Source: CAZWSX01 sp964636985 (GTDB lineage: Bacteria; Planctomycetota; Planctomycetia; Pirellulales; Pirellulaceae). Taken from it: a DNA stretch of 64,000 nucleotides. The DNA lies in contig CAZWSX010000009.1 in assembly GCA_964636985.1 (NCBI GenBank), forward strand, positions 1 through 64,000. Direction: 5' to 3'. Position numbers and translations under genes: made by a program. This document shows, in pieces, positions 27,122-36,829 of this stretch (position 1 is its first letter; the number at the start of each line of letters is the position of its first letter). A model generated the notes under the pieces. That model was not told the DNA's origin and ran no database searches. It saw only the letters and a list, made by a program, of their open reading frames with translations.

Positions 27122-27219
27122 CCATCGCCAATCTCTGATACGATAGAAGTCCCACCTCCCTCCCCGCCTTGGTCCTCCCCCCCACGGTGTTCCTTTTCCG
27201 TGATTTTGGTGAGGCTTCG

Positions 27220-29913
27220 ATGCGCCTGCGTCGATCAAACGCGATTTGCGGTGTGGCCGCTGCTCTTATTGCATGCGCCATGTTGCGGGCATTGGCTGCC
27301 GATGACGCGGCCGTCGCCTACCTCCGCGACGTTAAGGCCGTTTTGAAAGAGCGCTGCTACGCGTGCCACGGCGCACTGGCACAAAAGGGCGGCTTGCGCC
27401 TCGATACGGTTGAGGCGATCGCTCGCGGCGGCGATAGCGGCGCATTGCTCGTGACGGCTGATCCAGCGGCGAGCCTGCTCGTTCAACGCATTGCCGCGAC
27501 CGACTTAAGCGAGCGGATGCCGCCCGAGGGGGAACCGCTGACTCCTCAGCAAATCGAAGCCGTGAAGTCGTGGCTCGCCGCAGGGGCTCCGCGGCCCGAA
27601 AAAGAAAAGTCTGAAGAAGACCCGCGCTCCCACTGGGCCTTCATCCCTCCGGTGAAGAAGGCCATTCCAGCAGGGCAACACCCGATCGATGCCTTTATCG
27701 ATCAAGAGTTAAAAAACAAATCGCTCCCGGCCCGGCCAGCAGCCGACAAAGCCATTGTGCTGCGGCGGGTGACCATCGACTTGATCGGCTTGACGCCGAC
27801 TCGCGAAGAGCTGCTGGCATTTTTGGCCGATGCGTCGCCTGACGCTTACGAGCGCGCGGTCGACCGCTTGCTGGCTGATCCGCGGCATGGCGAACGCTGG
27901 GGCCGGCATTGGCTCGATGTCTGGCGTTACGCCGATTGGTACGGCCGTCGCTATGTGCCCGACGTGTGGAACAGCGCGCCGCAAGTATATCGCTGGCGAA
28001 ACTGGACGGCCGAGTCGATCAACGCCGACCGCGGTTATGACGAAATGATCCGCGCCATGCTCGCCGGCGACGAGATCGCCGATCCGCGTCATCCCGAGGA
28101 TGCGGTTGCCACCGGTTACCTGATTCGCAACTGGTACGCCCTCAACCCGAACGACTGGATGCGGAGCATCGTCGAACACACCGGCAAGGCCTTCATGGGG
28201 CTCACGTTCCAGTGTGCTCACTGCCACGACCACAAGTACGACCCCATCTCACAAGACGATTACTTTCGCCTGCGCGCCTTCTTCGAACCGATCGGCGTGC
28301 GGCAAGATCGGGTGGCTGGCGAAGATGATCCGGGGCCCTTCGAGGAGTACAACTACGGCGTCCTGAGAAAGATTCAACAACTCGGCACGGTAAAGGTCTT
28401 CGACAAAACCCCTCAAGCACCCACGTGGTTTTACACCGGCGGCGACGAACGGAATCGCCAGGCGGATCGGGGATCGATTTCACCAGCCAGCGCGGGCTTT
28501 CTGGGAACGTTGGCGAAGATCGAACCAATCCAACTGCCGACCGACGTCTGGTACCCCGCAGTGCGGCCAGAGATCCGGCAGGCGCTACTCAGCGACGTGC
28601 AAAAAAAGTTGGCTCAGGCCGAAGCTGAATTGGATACCGCGAAGAAGACCCCCGACCAGGTCACCTTACTCCGGGCGGCCGAAGCGAAGCTCGCGGCAGC
28701 CGTCGCGCAGCGAGCGAGTGTCGAAGCTCGCATTGCCGCCGATGACGCCAAGTTCGGCTCGGCCGACGATGCGACGAAGAACCGACTCGCGCGCGTGGGA
28801 CGCCAACATGAATTGTCGGCTGGCACGCTCCAGGCCAATGCCGAAGAACTGGGTGGCAAGCACGACTTGGCCCTCGCCCAAGCAAAACCAGATGGCGACG
28901 CGGCTAAGGCGCCGGCCATCGACGCCGCCAATAAACGGATCGCCGCGGCGGCAACGGCAAGCGATCAAATCCATGCAACCTTCGCGAAGCTCGAACAGGA
29001 AGGAACCTACACGGCCCTCGGCCCGCAATACCCACAAACTAGCACGGGCCGTCGCAAAGCCTTAGCCGAGTGGTTGACACGGCCGGATCACCCGCTCACG
29101 GCTCGCGTCGCCGTGAATCACATGTGGATGCGGCACTTTCAAACGCCGCTCGTGAAAACGGTTTCCGATTTCGGCCGCAATGGCGCCAAGCCGACGCATC
29201 CGGAATTGCTCGATTGGCTCGCCGTCGAATTCGTCGAGTCGGGCTGGTGTATGAAACGCCTTCATCGGCTGATGGTGACCAGCGAAGCCTACAAGCGACA
29301 GTCGTCTGTCGGCGAAGGAGAACTCGCTTCGCAGAGCGACCCGGACAATCTCGCGCTCTGGCGAATGAATCGCGGCCGCATGGAATCGGAAGTCATTCGC
29401 GACAGCTTGCTCTATCTCGCAGGTGACCTCGATCTCCAGCAAGGGGGCCGAAGCATCGAGAACAGCGAAGTCGATAAGATTCCCCGCCGCACCTTCTACT
29501 TTAGCGTCTACCCCGAAGTCGGCGGCAAGAGCCAGATCGGCGAGTTGTTCGATGCGCCCGACTCGCTCGATTGCTATCGCCGCACGAAGACAATCGTGCC
29601 GCAACAGGCTTTCGCGCTGACTAACAGCGATCTCATCCATCGCACGGCCGACAAGTTATCGGCACGATTGTGGGCCGAAGCAACAACCGTTTCGGCCACC
29701 AGCGTTTCCGATCCCGTTCGATCGTTCACGATCGCTGCTTACGAAACGATCCTTTCCCGCCAGCCGTCGCCTGCCGAGTTGGATGCCTGTCGAACCTACC
29801 TTCAATCGCCTGGCCTGCCGACCCAGGACCTCAACTCGCCTGAAGCCTCCCGACAGCGAGCCAGCTTAGTGCGGGCAATTCTCAACCACAACGATTTCGT
29901 GTCTATTCGATAA
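27220..29913 (+). CDS. PSD1-type cytochrome c protein (DUF1549/DUF1553)
   Basis: I start at the ATG at 27220 (GAGG 5 nt upstream), giving 897 residues with a signal peptide (SNAICGVAAALIACAMLRALA). The N-terminal planctomycete cytochrome c domain binds heme at C46YACH50 and ends in the RMPPEGEPLT region. The DUF1549 domain follows (PIDAFIDQEL ... ERWGRHWLDVWRYADW) and contains a second CxxCH at 332-336 (CAHCHDHKYDP). A coiled-coil insertion (about 450-600) precedes DUF1553 (RPDHPLTARVAVNHMWMRHF; FDAPDSLDCYRR). Members are exported, function unknown, almost always paired with DUF1501, as here (the next start is 21 bp away). A role in extracellular oxidation of sugars is inferred in the literature from context only. 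Confidence 0.9.
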   Translation: MRLRRSNAICGVAAALIACAMLRALAADDAAVAYLRDVKAVLKERCYACHGALAQKGGLRLDTVEAIARGGDSGALLVTADPAASLLVQRIAATDLSERMPPEGEPLTPQQIEAVKSWLAAGAPRPEKEKSEEDPRSHWAFIPPVKKAIPAGQHPIDAFIDQELKNKSLPARPAADKAIVLRRVTIDLIGLTPTREELLAFLADASPDAYERAVDRLLADPRHGERWGRHWLDVWRYADWYGRRYVPDVWNSAPQVYRWRNWTAESINADRGYDEMIRAMLAGDEIADPRHPEDAVATGYLIRNWYALNPNDWMRSIVEHTGKAFMGLTFQCAHCHDHKYDPISQDDYFRLRAFFEPIGVRQDRVAGEDDPGPFEEYNYGVLRKIQQLGTVKVFDKTPQAPTWFYTGGDERNRQADRGSISPASAGFLGTLAKIEPIQLPTDVWYPAVRPEIRQALLSDVQKKLAQAEAELDTAKKTPDQVTLLRAAEAKLAAAVAQRASVEARIAADDAKFGSADDATKNRLARVGRQHELSAGTLQANAEELGGKHDLALAQAKPDGDAAKAPAIDAANKRIAAAATASDQIHATFAKLEQEGTYTALGPQYPQTSTGRRKALAEWLTRPDHPLTARVAVNHMWMRHFQTPLVKTVSDFGRNGAKPTHPELLDWLAVEFVESGWCMKRLHRLMVTSEAYKRQSSVGEGELASQSDPDNLALWRMNRGRMESEVIRDSLLYLAGDLDLQQGGRSIENSEVDKIPRRTFYFSVYPEVGGKSQIGELFDAPDSLDCYRRTKTIVPQQAFALTNSDLIHRTADKLSARLWAEATTVSATSVSDPVRSFTIAAYETILSRQPSPAELDACRTYLQSPGLPTQDLNSPEASRQRASLVRAILNHNDFVSIR

Positions 29914-29934
29914 CCCGCTATCCGATAGTTTGCC

Positions 29935-31404
29935 ATGCGCTCCAATCACAATCACTGCCGCATCTGCTCGCCGCGCCGCATGTTCCTGGCCGACCTTGGC
30001 ATGGGTTTTACCGGCCTGGCACTGGGTAGCCTGCTGGCTAACGATGGAATCGTGAAGGCGAGCGAAGCCGCGCCTGCCCAAATCAAGCCGCGAGCCAAGT
30101 CGATCATCTGGATCTTTCTCTCAGGCGGATACAGCCACCTGGAAACCTTCGATCCCAAGCCGGCGCTCAATCAGTTTGCGGGGATGACATTCGACAAAAC
30201 GACGCTGGCCAACCCGCTTGATTCGCCACTCCACAAAAAGCGGTTTCGCTCGGTCGCTGCCGAGGAAATCAACGTTCGCGATGTCTATCCGACCATCTAC
30301 CCAATGCAGGTAGGCTTCTCGAAACGCGGCGAAAGCGGCATCGAGATGACCGATTGGTGGCCGAACTTAGCGGGGTGCGTCGACGACCTGTGCTTTGTCC
30401 GAAACATGTGGACGACGGATAATGACCACGCCGCCGAGAACCAGATCCACACCGGACGACACCGCCTCGACGAGCCACAGCCTAGCGTCGGCGCGTGGAC
30501 TCACTACGGCTTGGGGAGCCTGAACGACAACCTGCCCAAATTCGTCGTGCTCGGAGGACCAAGCCGCTCTGATACGCGGCAGTCGATCGATTCCTATTAC
30601 CTGGGTCCAGAGCACGCGGGCGTGCCGATTGTGCTCGATGGTCCGCAGCCGCTGCCGTTTGGAACGCGCAAGGAAGGGCAAACGCTCGAACAACAACGAG
30701 AAGAATACGCCCTAATCGCGAAACTCAATACACTGGCCGCGGTCGAGTACCCCGACGACGCCGACTTGCGCGCGCGGATTCGAGCCTACGAACTTGCATT
30801 TCGCATGCAGACGGCGGTGCCGGAAGCGGTTGATCTCGCGCAAGAAACCGCCGAGACGCACAAGCTGTACGGGCTCGATCAAGAGGCGACCAAAGTCGCC
30901 GGGCAACGCTTGCTGGCCGCGCGGCGGATGGTCGAACGCGGCGTTCGCTTCGTGCAAGTCTTGCCGTCCGCATATGGGACGTGGGACTCGCACCAGAAGC
31001 TCAAGGACAATCACACGCGGCTTTGTGCCACGGTCGATCTTCCCGTGGCCGGGCTGATTCGCGATTTGAAACAGCGCGGACTATTCAACGATGTAACCGT
31101 AGTCTTCTGCACCGAATTCGGCCGCACACCCGGTCTCGAACTCCGCGGCGGAGGGAAAGATGGTCGCGACCATCACCCCAATGGTTTTACCATTTGGATG
31201 GCGGGGGCCGGCATCAAGCGCGGCTACGTTCACGGGGCGACGGACGACTTGGGCTATCACGCCCTCGGCGACGGACATTACGTGACTGACTTGCATGCGA
31301 CGGTCCTCCACTTACTAGGCGTCGATCACCGCACGCTCGAGATCCCCGGCCGCAAACGCCTCGATATCGATCGAGGCCAGCCGATCACCGATATTCTGGT
31401 GTGA
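29935..31404 (+). CDS. DUF1501 family protein (sulfatase-like fold), first pair
   Basis: A 489-residue protein with an N-terminal CRICSPRRMFLADLGMGFTG leader of Tat type. The DUF1501 family has an alkaline-phosphatase/sulfatase-related fold. The blocks seen are FLSGGYSHLETFDPKP, DWWPNLAGCVDDLCFVRNM, ARRMVERGVRFVQV, TVVFCTEFGRTPG, GRDHHPNGFTIWMAGAGIKRG and DLHATVLHLLGVDH. Conserved Asp/His residues in these blocks could bind metal, but the sulfatase Cys/Ser-x-Pro-x-Arg site is absent, so enzymatic activity is unproven. The gene is 21 bp behind the PSD1 gene and surely co-transcribed with it. Confidence 0.9.
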   Translation: MRSNHNHCRICSPRRMFLADLGMGFTGLALGSLLANDGIVKASEAAPAQIKPRAKSIIWIFLSGGYSHLETFDPKPALNQFAGMTFDKTTLANPLDSPLHKKRFRSVAAEEINVRDVYPTIYPMQVGFSKRGESGIEMTDWWPNLAGCVDDLCFVRNMWTTDNDHAAENQIHTGRHRLDEPQPSVGAWTHYGLGSLNDNLPKFVVLGGPSRSDTRQSIDSYYLGPEHAGVPIVLDGPQPLPFGTRKEGQTLEQQREEYALIAKLNTLAAVEYPDDADLRARIRAYELAFRMQTAVPEAVDLAQETAETHKLYGLDQEATKVAGQRLLAARRMVERGVRFVQVLPSAYGTWDSHQKLKDNHTRLCATVDLPVAGLIRDLKQRGLFNDVTVVFCTEFGRTPGLELRGGGKDGRDHHPNGFTIWMAGAGIKRGYVHGATDDLGYHALGDGHYVTDLHATVLHLLGVDHRTLEIPGRKRLDIDRGQPITDILV

Positions 31405-31458
31405 CGCCTTTCCTGGATAAGCGGGCTTGATCATCTTTTTGTTACGCGCAATCTGACT

Positions 31459-31476
31459 GCCCGACCAAAATCGGGC
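31459..31476 (+). terminator. Candidate terminator after first PSD1/DUF1501 pair
   Basis: GCCCGA (31459-31464) pairs with TCGGGC (31471-31476) across a CCAAAA loop, 55 bp after the DUF1501 stop. Only a weak AT stretch (GTTAAAAT) follows. Confidence 0.35.
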
Positions 31477-31565
31477 GTTAAAATGTCCGGTACCCCGTCG
31501 ATTCTCGGCTTTACGCGGTCAAAACCGGGTTTCACCCTCCGCCGATGGCGTCCGGAGTGTCGTCC

Positions 31566-34500
31566 ATGCGTCTCGTCCCATCGAATTTCGTTGACTTGTC
31601 CGTTTTCGCGCTGCTGATCTTGGCGGCGAGCGGACAAATCGGTTGGGCCGGCGAATCCGAAGACCACGCCTTCTTCGAACAAAAGATTCGCCCGCTGCTG
31701 ATCGAACGCTGCCAGGAATGCCACGGTTCAAAGAAACAGGAAGGTGGTGTGCGTCTTGACGCGCGCAGCGCGATTCGCCGCGGGGGCGATGCGGGAGCGA
31801 TCATTCCCGGCGGCAAAGGACCGCCCTCCGAGGAATCCGTCGCCGAGAGCAAGCTGGTTCAAGTCGTCGAATACAACGGCGACATCAAGATGCCGCCTGA
31901 TGGAAGGCTATCAGACGAGCAGATCGCCGATATCCGACAGTGGATCACCAAGGGAACGCCGTGGCCGAAAGAGCGATTACCAGAAGACCTGGCCCGGATG
32001 GAAAAATGGCGCGAGCATTGGGCCTTCAAGCCCGTCGTGAGTCCGCGCGTCCCCGGCTTTAGCGACGCCATGTGGGCGCAAGGAATGCCCGAGCGGCAAA
32101 CGGCTCTGAAAAAAGCCAAGCAAGCTGAAGCAAAAAAATCATCCAGCAAACTGGCGACTGGCAAATCGAGCAGCGTGTCGACGCCGATGGGGCTCGATGG
32201 TCCCAGTTCGAATGGCTTTGTTCGCACGCCGATCGACGCCTTTATCCTGGCAAAGCTGAACGAAAACAATCTCAAGGCGTCGCCGGTCGCGAGTCGGGCA
32301 GTGCTGTTGCGGCGACTCAAGTTCGACTTGCTCGGCCTGCCGCCTTCGCGCGAAGAGATCGAGGCCTTCGAGCGCGATCCGTCGCCGGATGCTTTTCGCA
32401 AAGTTGTCGACGCGTATCTCGCCTCGCCGCATTACGGCGAACGCTGGGGGAGGCACTGGCTGGATCTGGTGCGCTATGCTGATTCCAACGGTCGCGATAT
32501 GGAAAGCGAAGGGCAAATGCCCTTCGCGTACAGCTATCGCGATTGGGTCGTCCGTTCGCTCAATGCCGACAAGCCGTACGATCGCTTCCTGCTAGAGCAG
32601 ATCGCCGCCGACCGGCTCGAACGAAGCGATGACGATAATCGCGACCTGGCAGCGCTTGGGTTTCTCACGCTCGCGCGTTCGCAAGACAACGACGAAGTGA
32701 TGCTGGTAGCCGATCGGTTGGATGTGCTGGGCCGGACGACTATGGGACTGGCCCTCGCCTGCGCTCGTTGCCACGACCACAAGTACGATCCGATTCCAAC
32801 GCGCGATTACTACTCACTCTACGGCGTGCTGGCGGAAATGAAGACCGAAGAGGTCCCGCTTCTCTCCGGTGCAGCCGACCGGCGGCGCTTGGAGCGATTC
32901 AACAATCGGATGGGCGAACTTCGCGGGCCGATGGAGGGCTTTGTCGACGTCCGCCGCCGGCGGCTTGTCCTTGATTTCGAAAAGCGGGCCACCGATTACT
33001 TCCACGCATCGCGGCCTGGCTATTCGGGCGTCATCCCCGTGGGGCGAGAAGCAGGCCAACTGTCGCCGCAGATGTTCGAGCGGGCTCGCATCATTCTGGA
33101 CGACGTCCGCGAGCCGTTTCACCCCCTGATGGGCCCATGGCACGAATTGCGACAGCTCTCCCCTGAGGAATTCCAGCAGCAAGTGGCAACCAAGTCTGCA
33201 GAGTACGCCGCGATGAAGCCTCCTTCGGTGGAGCCGACAGAGAGCGAAAACGAAGCCAAGGAACGGGGCGAACCGCTGCGACGACTACTGCCGCGAATCG
33301 CGCAAATGTTTCAGCAGCCTCCAGCTTCGGTTCACGAGATGCTCGATCGGTATATCGCTCTGTTTACTGAGACGATCGCCCAATCGGTCCCGGGCCGCGA
33401 AAAGCAATGGAACGAGGGGACCGAATTCGCTCAGCTTCCCGACGAGTCGCTCGAAGCGGTCCGTCAGTTGCTTTATTCCAACGATGGGCCGATGGACTTT
33501 TCGGTCGAGCAAATCATCAAGGAATTCCGGGACTTCCTGCCGGATGAAGACCACGGGGCCATGGAAGCCTTCCTAGGCCGCATCGCCGATTTGAAGCGAT
33601 CGCGGATGTCGCCACCTCATGCCGTGATTGTGCAAGATCCGCCCGAGCCGGTTACGCCGGCCGTATTTAAGAAGGGCGATCCCGGCAATCAAGGCGAACA
33701 AGTGCCACGCCAGTTCCTGGAATTCCTTTCTCCTGAGGACCGAAAGCCGTTCGAAGATGGCACCGGGCGGCTCGAACTGGCCAAGGCGATTGTCGATCCG
33801 AAAAATCCCCTCACGGCACGGGTGATCGTGAATCGCGTTTGGATGCACCACATGGGGCGTCCGCTGGTCGCTACACCGAGCGATTTCGGCATGATCAGCC
33901 AAGCCCCCTCGCACCCGGAACTGCTCGATTGGCTAGCCGACTGGTTTGTTCGCAGCGGTTGGTCATTGAAGAAGCTCCATCGGCTGATTCTTGTTTCGAA
34001 TGCCTATCAGCAGTCGAGCCAGGCCCGCGAGGACGCCATGGCTGTCGATCCTGAAAACCGCTGGCTGTGGCGGGCGAATCGCCGACGGCTTGATTTCGAA
34101 GCGACGCACGACGCGATGCTCGCCGTGGCCGATCAACTTGATCCGTCGCTAGGAGGCGCGAGTGAGCCGCTGTTCGACGAATCGCGAGACGAGTTTTCCA
34201 AGCAGCGGCGGGCTCTGTACGGGACGATCGCCCGCGGCTCGACGACAGGCGTCTCGTCGTCGTTCGATTTTCCCAACCCGGGCCTCTCCAATGCCCGTCG
34301 GGACGAATCGCTGGTCCCACAGCAATCGCTGTTCTTTATGAACAGCCATTTTGTCGCGAGGATGTCGCGTTCGCTGGCGACCAACGCGGGCCAAGGATCG
34401 CCGCGCGAGCAAGTTACGCAGTTGTTCTCGGCGGCATTTGGCAGGTCGCCAAGTGCGGAAGAGCTTACCGCCTGCGAGGAATTCCTGAAGACAACAGCGG

Positions 34501-35156
34501 CCAACAAGCTCGACGCGGGCGACATGGCGCAAGAGACTTGGCGATATGGCAGCGCCGCGTGGAATACTCAAACGAAGCGGCTGGAAAGATTCAGCGCCCT
34601 TCCGTATTTTCAAAACGACGAATGGCAGCCTGGCACGCGAGTGCCGCACTCGAAGTTGGGTTACTTGCTGCTAAACCGAGAAGGGGGACACGCAGCTTCC
34701 GACTCCGACACCATGGCCGTGCGACGCTGGGTGGCGCCCGAAGATGGCGTGGTCGATATCGAAGGCAAGATCACACACGAATCGGATGGAAACCCAAAGG
34801 ACAACCCCGACATCGATGGCGTCCGGGCAAGAATCTTTGTCCGTGAAGCGATGGTCGGTAGTTGGGCGGCGCTGCGCGAAGAAAAGGAAACGCCAGCGCC
34901 GCGGATCAAAGTGAAAGCGGGCGACACCGTCGACTTCGCCGTCGATTGCCGCAAGTCCGATTCGAACGATGACTTCCGCTGGCCAGTGACGATCACTTGG
35001 AAAGCACGCGTGGATGCTGCCGACTCGTCGTGGCGGCGGTGGAACAGCGTCGAAGATTTTTCCGGGCCGCTCGTCGAGGCACGCGAACCACTCTCGCCGC
35101 TCGCCCGATTGGCGCAAACGCTGCTTATGTCGAACGAGTTTGTGTTCGTTGATTAG
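31566..35156 (+). CDS. Large PSD1-type cytochrome c protein with extra C-terminal domain
   Basis: Two in-frame ATGs exist (31545 and 31566); the second starts directly before the signal peptide (RLVPSNFVDLSVFALLILAASG) and gives 1196 residues. The first heme site is C49QECH53, then the MPPDGRLSD motif. DUF1549 carries ERWGRHWLDLVRYADSNGRD and a second CxxCH at 399-403 (CARCHDHKYDP). A charged insertion (about 430-690) precedes DUF1553 (NPLTARVIVNRVWMHHMGRPL; LRNPGL-like FPNPGLSN). Beyond about residue 985 there is an additional beta-rich module (WVAPEDGVVDIEGKI; RIFVREAMVGSW; VKAGDTVDFAVDCR) of the kind appended to some family members and likely to bind carbohydrate. The next DUF1501 gene follows by 42 bp. 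Confidence 0.9.
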   Translation: MRLVPSNFVDLSVFALLILAASGQIGWAGESEDHAFFEQKIRPLLIERCQECHGSKKQEGGVRLDARSAIRRGGDAGAIIPGGKGPPSEESVAESKLVQVVEYNGDIKMPPDGRLSDEQIADIRQWITKGTPWPKERLPEDLARMEKWREHWAFKPVVSPRVPGFSDAMWAQGMPERQTALKKAKQAEAKKSSSKLATGKSSSVSTPMGLDGPSSNGFVRTPIDAFILAKLNENNLKASPVASRAVLLRRLKFDLLGLPPSREEIEAFERDPSPDAFRKVVDAYLASPHYGERWGRHWLDLVRYADSNGRDMESEGQMPFAYSYRDWVVRSLNADKPYDRFLLEQIAADRLERSDDDNRDLAALGFLTLARSQDNDEVMLVADRLDVLGRTTMGLALACARCHDHKYDPIPTRDYYSLYGVLAEMKTEEVPLLSGAADRRRLERFNNRMGELRGPMEGFVDVRRRRLVLDFEKRATDYFHASRPGYSGVIPVGREAGQLSPQMFERARIILDDVREPFHPLMGPWHELRQLSPEEFQQQVATKSAEYAAMKPPSVEPTESENEAKERGEPLRRLLPRIAQMFQQPPASVHEMLDRYIALFTETIAQSVPGREKQWNEGTEFAQLPDESLEAVRQLLYSNDGPMDFSVEQIIKEFRDFLPDEDHGAMEAFLGRIADLKRSRMSPPHAVIVQDPPEPVTPAVFKKGDPGNQGEQVPRQFLEFLSPEDRKPFEDGTGRLELAKAIVDPKNPLTARVIVNRVWMHHMGRPLVATPSDFGMISQAPSHPELLDWLADWFVRSGWSLKKLHRLILVSNAYQQSSQAREDAMAVDPENRWLWRANRRRLDFEATHDAMLAVADQLDPSLGGASEPLFDESRDEFSKQRRALYGTIARGSTTGVSSSFDFPNPGLSNARRDESLVPQQSLFFMNSHFVARMSRSLATNAGQGSPREQVTQLFSAAFGRSPSAEELTACEEFLKTTAANKLDAGDMAQETWRYGSAAWNTQTKRLERFSALPYFQNDEWQPGTRVPHSKLGYLLLNREGGHAASDSDTMAVRRWVAPEDGVVDIEGKITHESDGNPKDNPDIDGVRARIFVREAMVGSWAALREEKETPAPRIKVKAGDTVDFAVDCRKSDSNDDFRWPVTITWKARVDAADSSWRRWNSVEDFSGPLVEAREPLSPLARLAQTLLMSNEFVFVD

Positions 35157-35198
35157 TGCTGTGTGGACTCAATGGAATTGTGTAGCAGGAGAAGAATG

Positions 35199-36596
35199 AT
35201 GCCTCAATTTCCCCTATGGTCGCGACGAGCAATGCTTCACAGCACCACCGCTGGCATGGGTTCGCTGGCACTGGCGATGATGCTGGGTGAGGAACAGGCC
35301 CGCGCTAGTGAGATCGACCCGCTCGCTGTAAAGACGCCGCCCCTTCCTGCCAAGGCAAAGCACGTAATCCACATCTTTTTGGAAGGGGGGCCGTCGCACG
35401 TCGACTCGTTCGATCCCAAGCCGGTACTCACGGAGTTTCACGGCAAAACACTCTCGGAGAAAAACAAAGGTGAGATGACTTTCGAGGGGACGGGGCTGCG
35501 CTCTCCGTTTGCGTTCAAAAAGCATGGGCAAAGCGGGCTCGAAATCAGCGAGTTGTTCCCGCACCTGGCTGAGTCGGCCGACGAGTTGTGCATTGTCCGC
35601 TCGATGAAGACCGATATTCCCGACCACGAGCCAGGCATGCGGATGCTCACCTGCGGCGATAGCAGATTGCCGCGACCCAGTTTGGGAAGCTGGTTGCTTT
35701 ACGGTTTGGGAACGGAGAATCAAAGCTTGCCCGGGTTCGTCGTCCTCAACGAAGGTGGCATGGGCCAGACCGACTACTGGCAATCGGCTTTTCTCTCGTC
35801 GAACTACCAGGGGACATTCCTCGACACCAGCAATCGCGAAATCCACAAACTGCTGGAAAACATCCGCAGCCCCTACACGACGCCTGCACAACAGCGAGAG
35901 CAATTGACGTTGCTCGACAAGCTCAACGCCCGACATCGCGAGCAACGGGCGGAAGACCAACGGCTCGACGCTCGGATTCGTTCGTTCGAACTCGCGTTTG
36001 CGATGCAGAAGGAGGCGCTCGATGCTTTCGATACTGCGCACGAGCCAATGCGGGTCCGCGAGATGTACGGTTCAACGCCTCAAGCTCGGCAGATGTTGTT
36101 GGCCCGGCGGCTCGTCGAGCGCGGCGTTCGCTATGTGCAAGTGTGGCAAGGGGGTTGGGACCACCACGACACGCTCAAGGTAGCAATGGCTGATCGGGCC
36201 CGCGATGTCGACCAACCACTGGGAGCATTGCTGAAGGACCTAAAGCAAATCGGCATGCTCGACGAGACACTGGTGATCGTGAGCGGCGAGTTTGGCCGCA
36301 CGCCGAGCGTCGAAGGAGGGCAATCGCCGGACCAGGAAAACGCCGGACGGGGGCACTGGGGCGAAGGGTATTCGATCGTGCTGGCTGGCGGCGGAATCAA
36401 GAAGGGGATCGCCTTTGGGAACACCGACGAGCTCGGTTTCCGCGCCGTGGAAAACCCGGTCCACGTCCACGACCTGCATGCGACCATTTTGCACCTGATG
36501 GGCTTCGACCACGAAAAGCTCACCTATCGCTACGCTGGGCGGGACTTCCGGTTGACCGACGTCTACGGCAAAGTGGTGCGGGACATTCTGGCATAG
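35199..36596 (+). CDS. DUF1501 family protein, second pair
   Basis: Adjacent ATGs at 35196 and 35199 follow AGGAG (35187-35191); 35199 has the better 7-nt spacing. The frame extends to 35163 without a Shine-Dalgarno. The 465-residue product has a Tat-like leader (WSRRAMLHSTTAGMGSLALAMM). The DUF1501 blocks are IFLEGGPSHVDSFDPKP, LFPHLAESADELCIVRSM, GVRYVQVWQGGWDHHD, LVIVSGEFGRTPS, GRGHWGEGYSIVLAGGGIKKG and DLHATILHLMGFDHEKLTYR. It is clearly divergent from the first DUF1501 copy, so the two pairs are not a recent duplication. It probably works with the large PSD1 protein encoded just upstream. Confidence 0.9.
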   Translation: MPQFPLWSRRAMLHSTTAGMGSLALAMMLGEEQARASEIDPLAVKTPPLPAKAKHVIHIFLEGGPSHVDSFDPKPVLTEFHGKTLSEKNKGEMTFEGTGLRSPFAFKKHGQSGLEISELFPHLAESADELCIVRSMKTDIPDHEPGMRMLTCGDSRLPRPSLGSWLLYGLGTENQSLPGFVVLNEGGMGQTDYWQSAFLSSNYQGTFLDTSNREIHKLLENIRSPYTTPAQQREQLTLLDKLNARHREQRAEDQRLDARIRSFELAFAMQKEALDAFDTAHEPMRVREMYGSTPQARQMLLARRLVERGVRYVQVWQGGWDHHDTLKVAMADRARDVDQPLGALLKDLKQIGMLDETLVIVSGEFGRTPSVEGGQSPDQENAGRGHWGEGYSIVLAGGGIKKGIAFGNTDELGFRAVENPVHVHDLHATILHLMGFDHEKLTYRYAGRDFRLTDVYGKVVRDILA

Positions 36597-36662
36597 GTCG
36601 AGCTCCAGCTTGTGAGTCGCCAAAGGGCCTAGCCAATGGAAGCATGGCCCCGGCTCCCGAGG

Positions 36663-36720
36663 ATTACATTCGCAATCCCCTTCCTTTTTAGGATGCCGGG
36701 ACAGTCGAGCGTGATGTAAT
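36663..36720 (+). promoter_or_regulatory. Widely spaced dyad upstream of DUF4062 gene
   Basis: ATTACAT (36663-36669) and ATGTAAT (36714-36720) are perfect inverted copies 44 bp apart, the only notable pattern in the AT-richer leader of the DUF4062 gene. It could be a pair of operator half-sites or chance. Confidence 0.2.
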
Positions 36721-36829
36721 TTAGGAGCCATCTACGCGGTGCCGCCTTAGGGGGTTGGCCGGCAAAATGCGTGACGATGATCTGGCAACCGCGCGGATCA
36801 AGTCCCTTTGCAATGAGCTGAGTCCGGCG

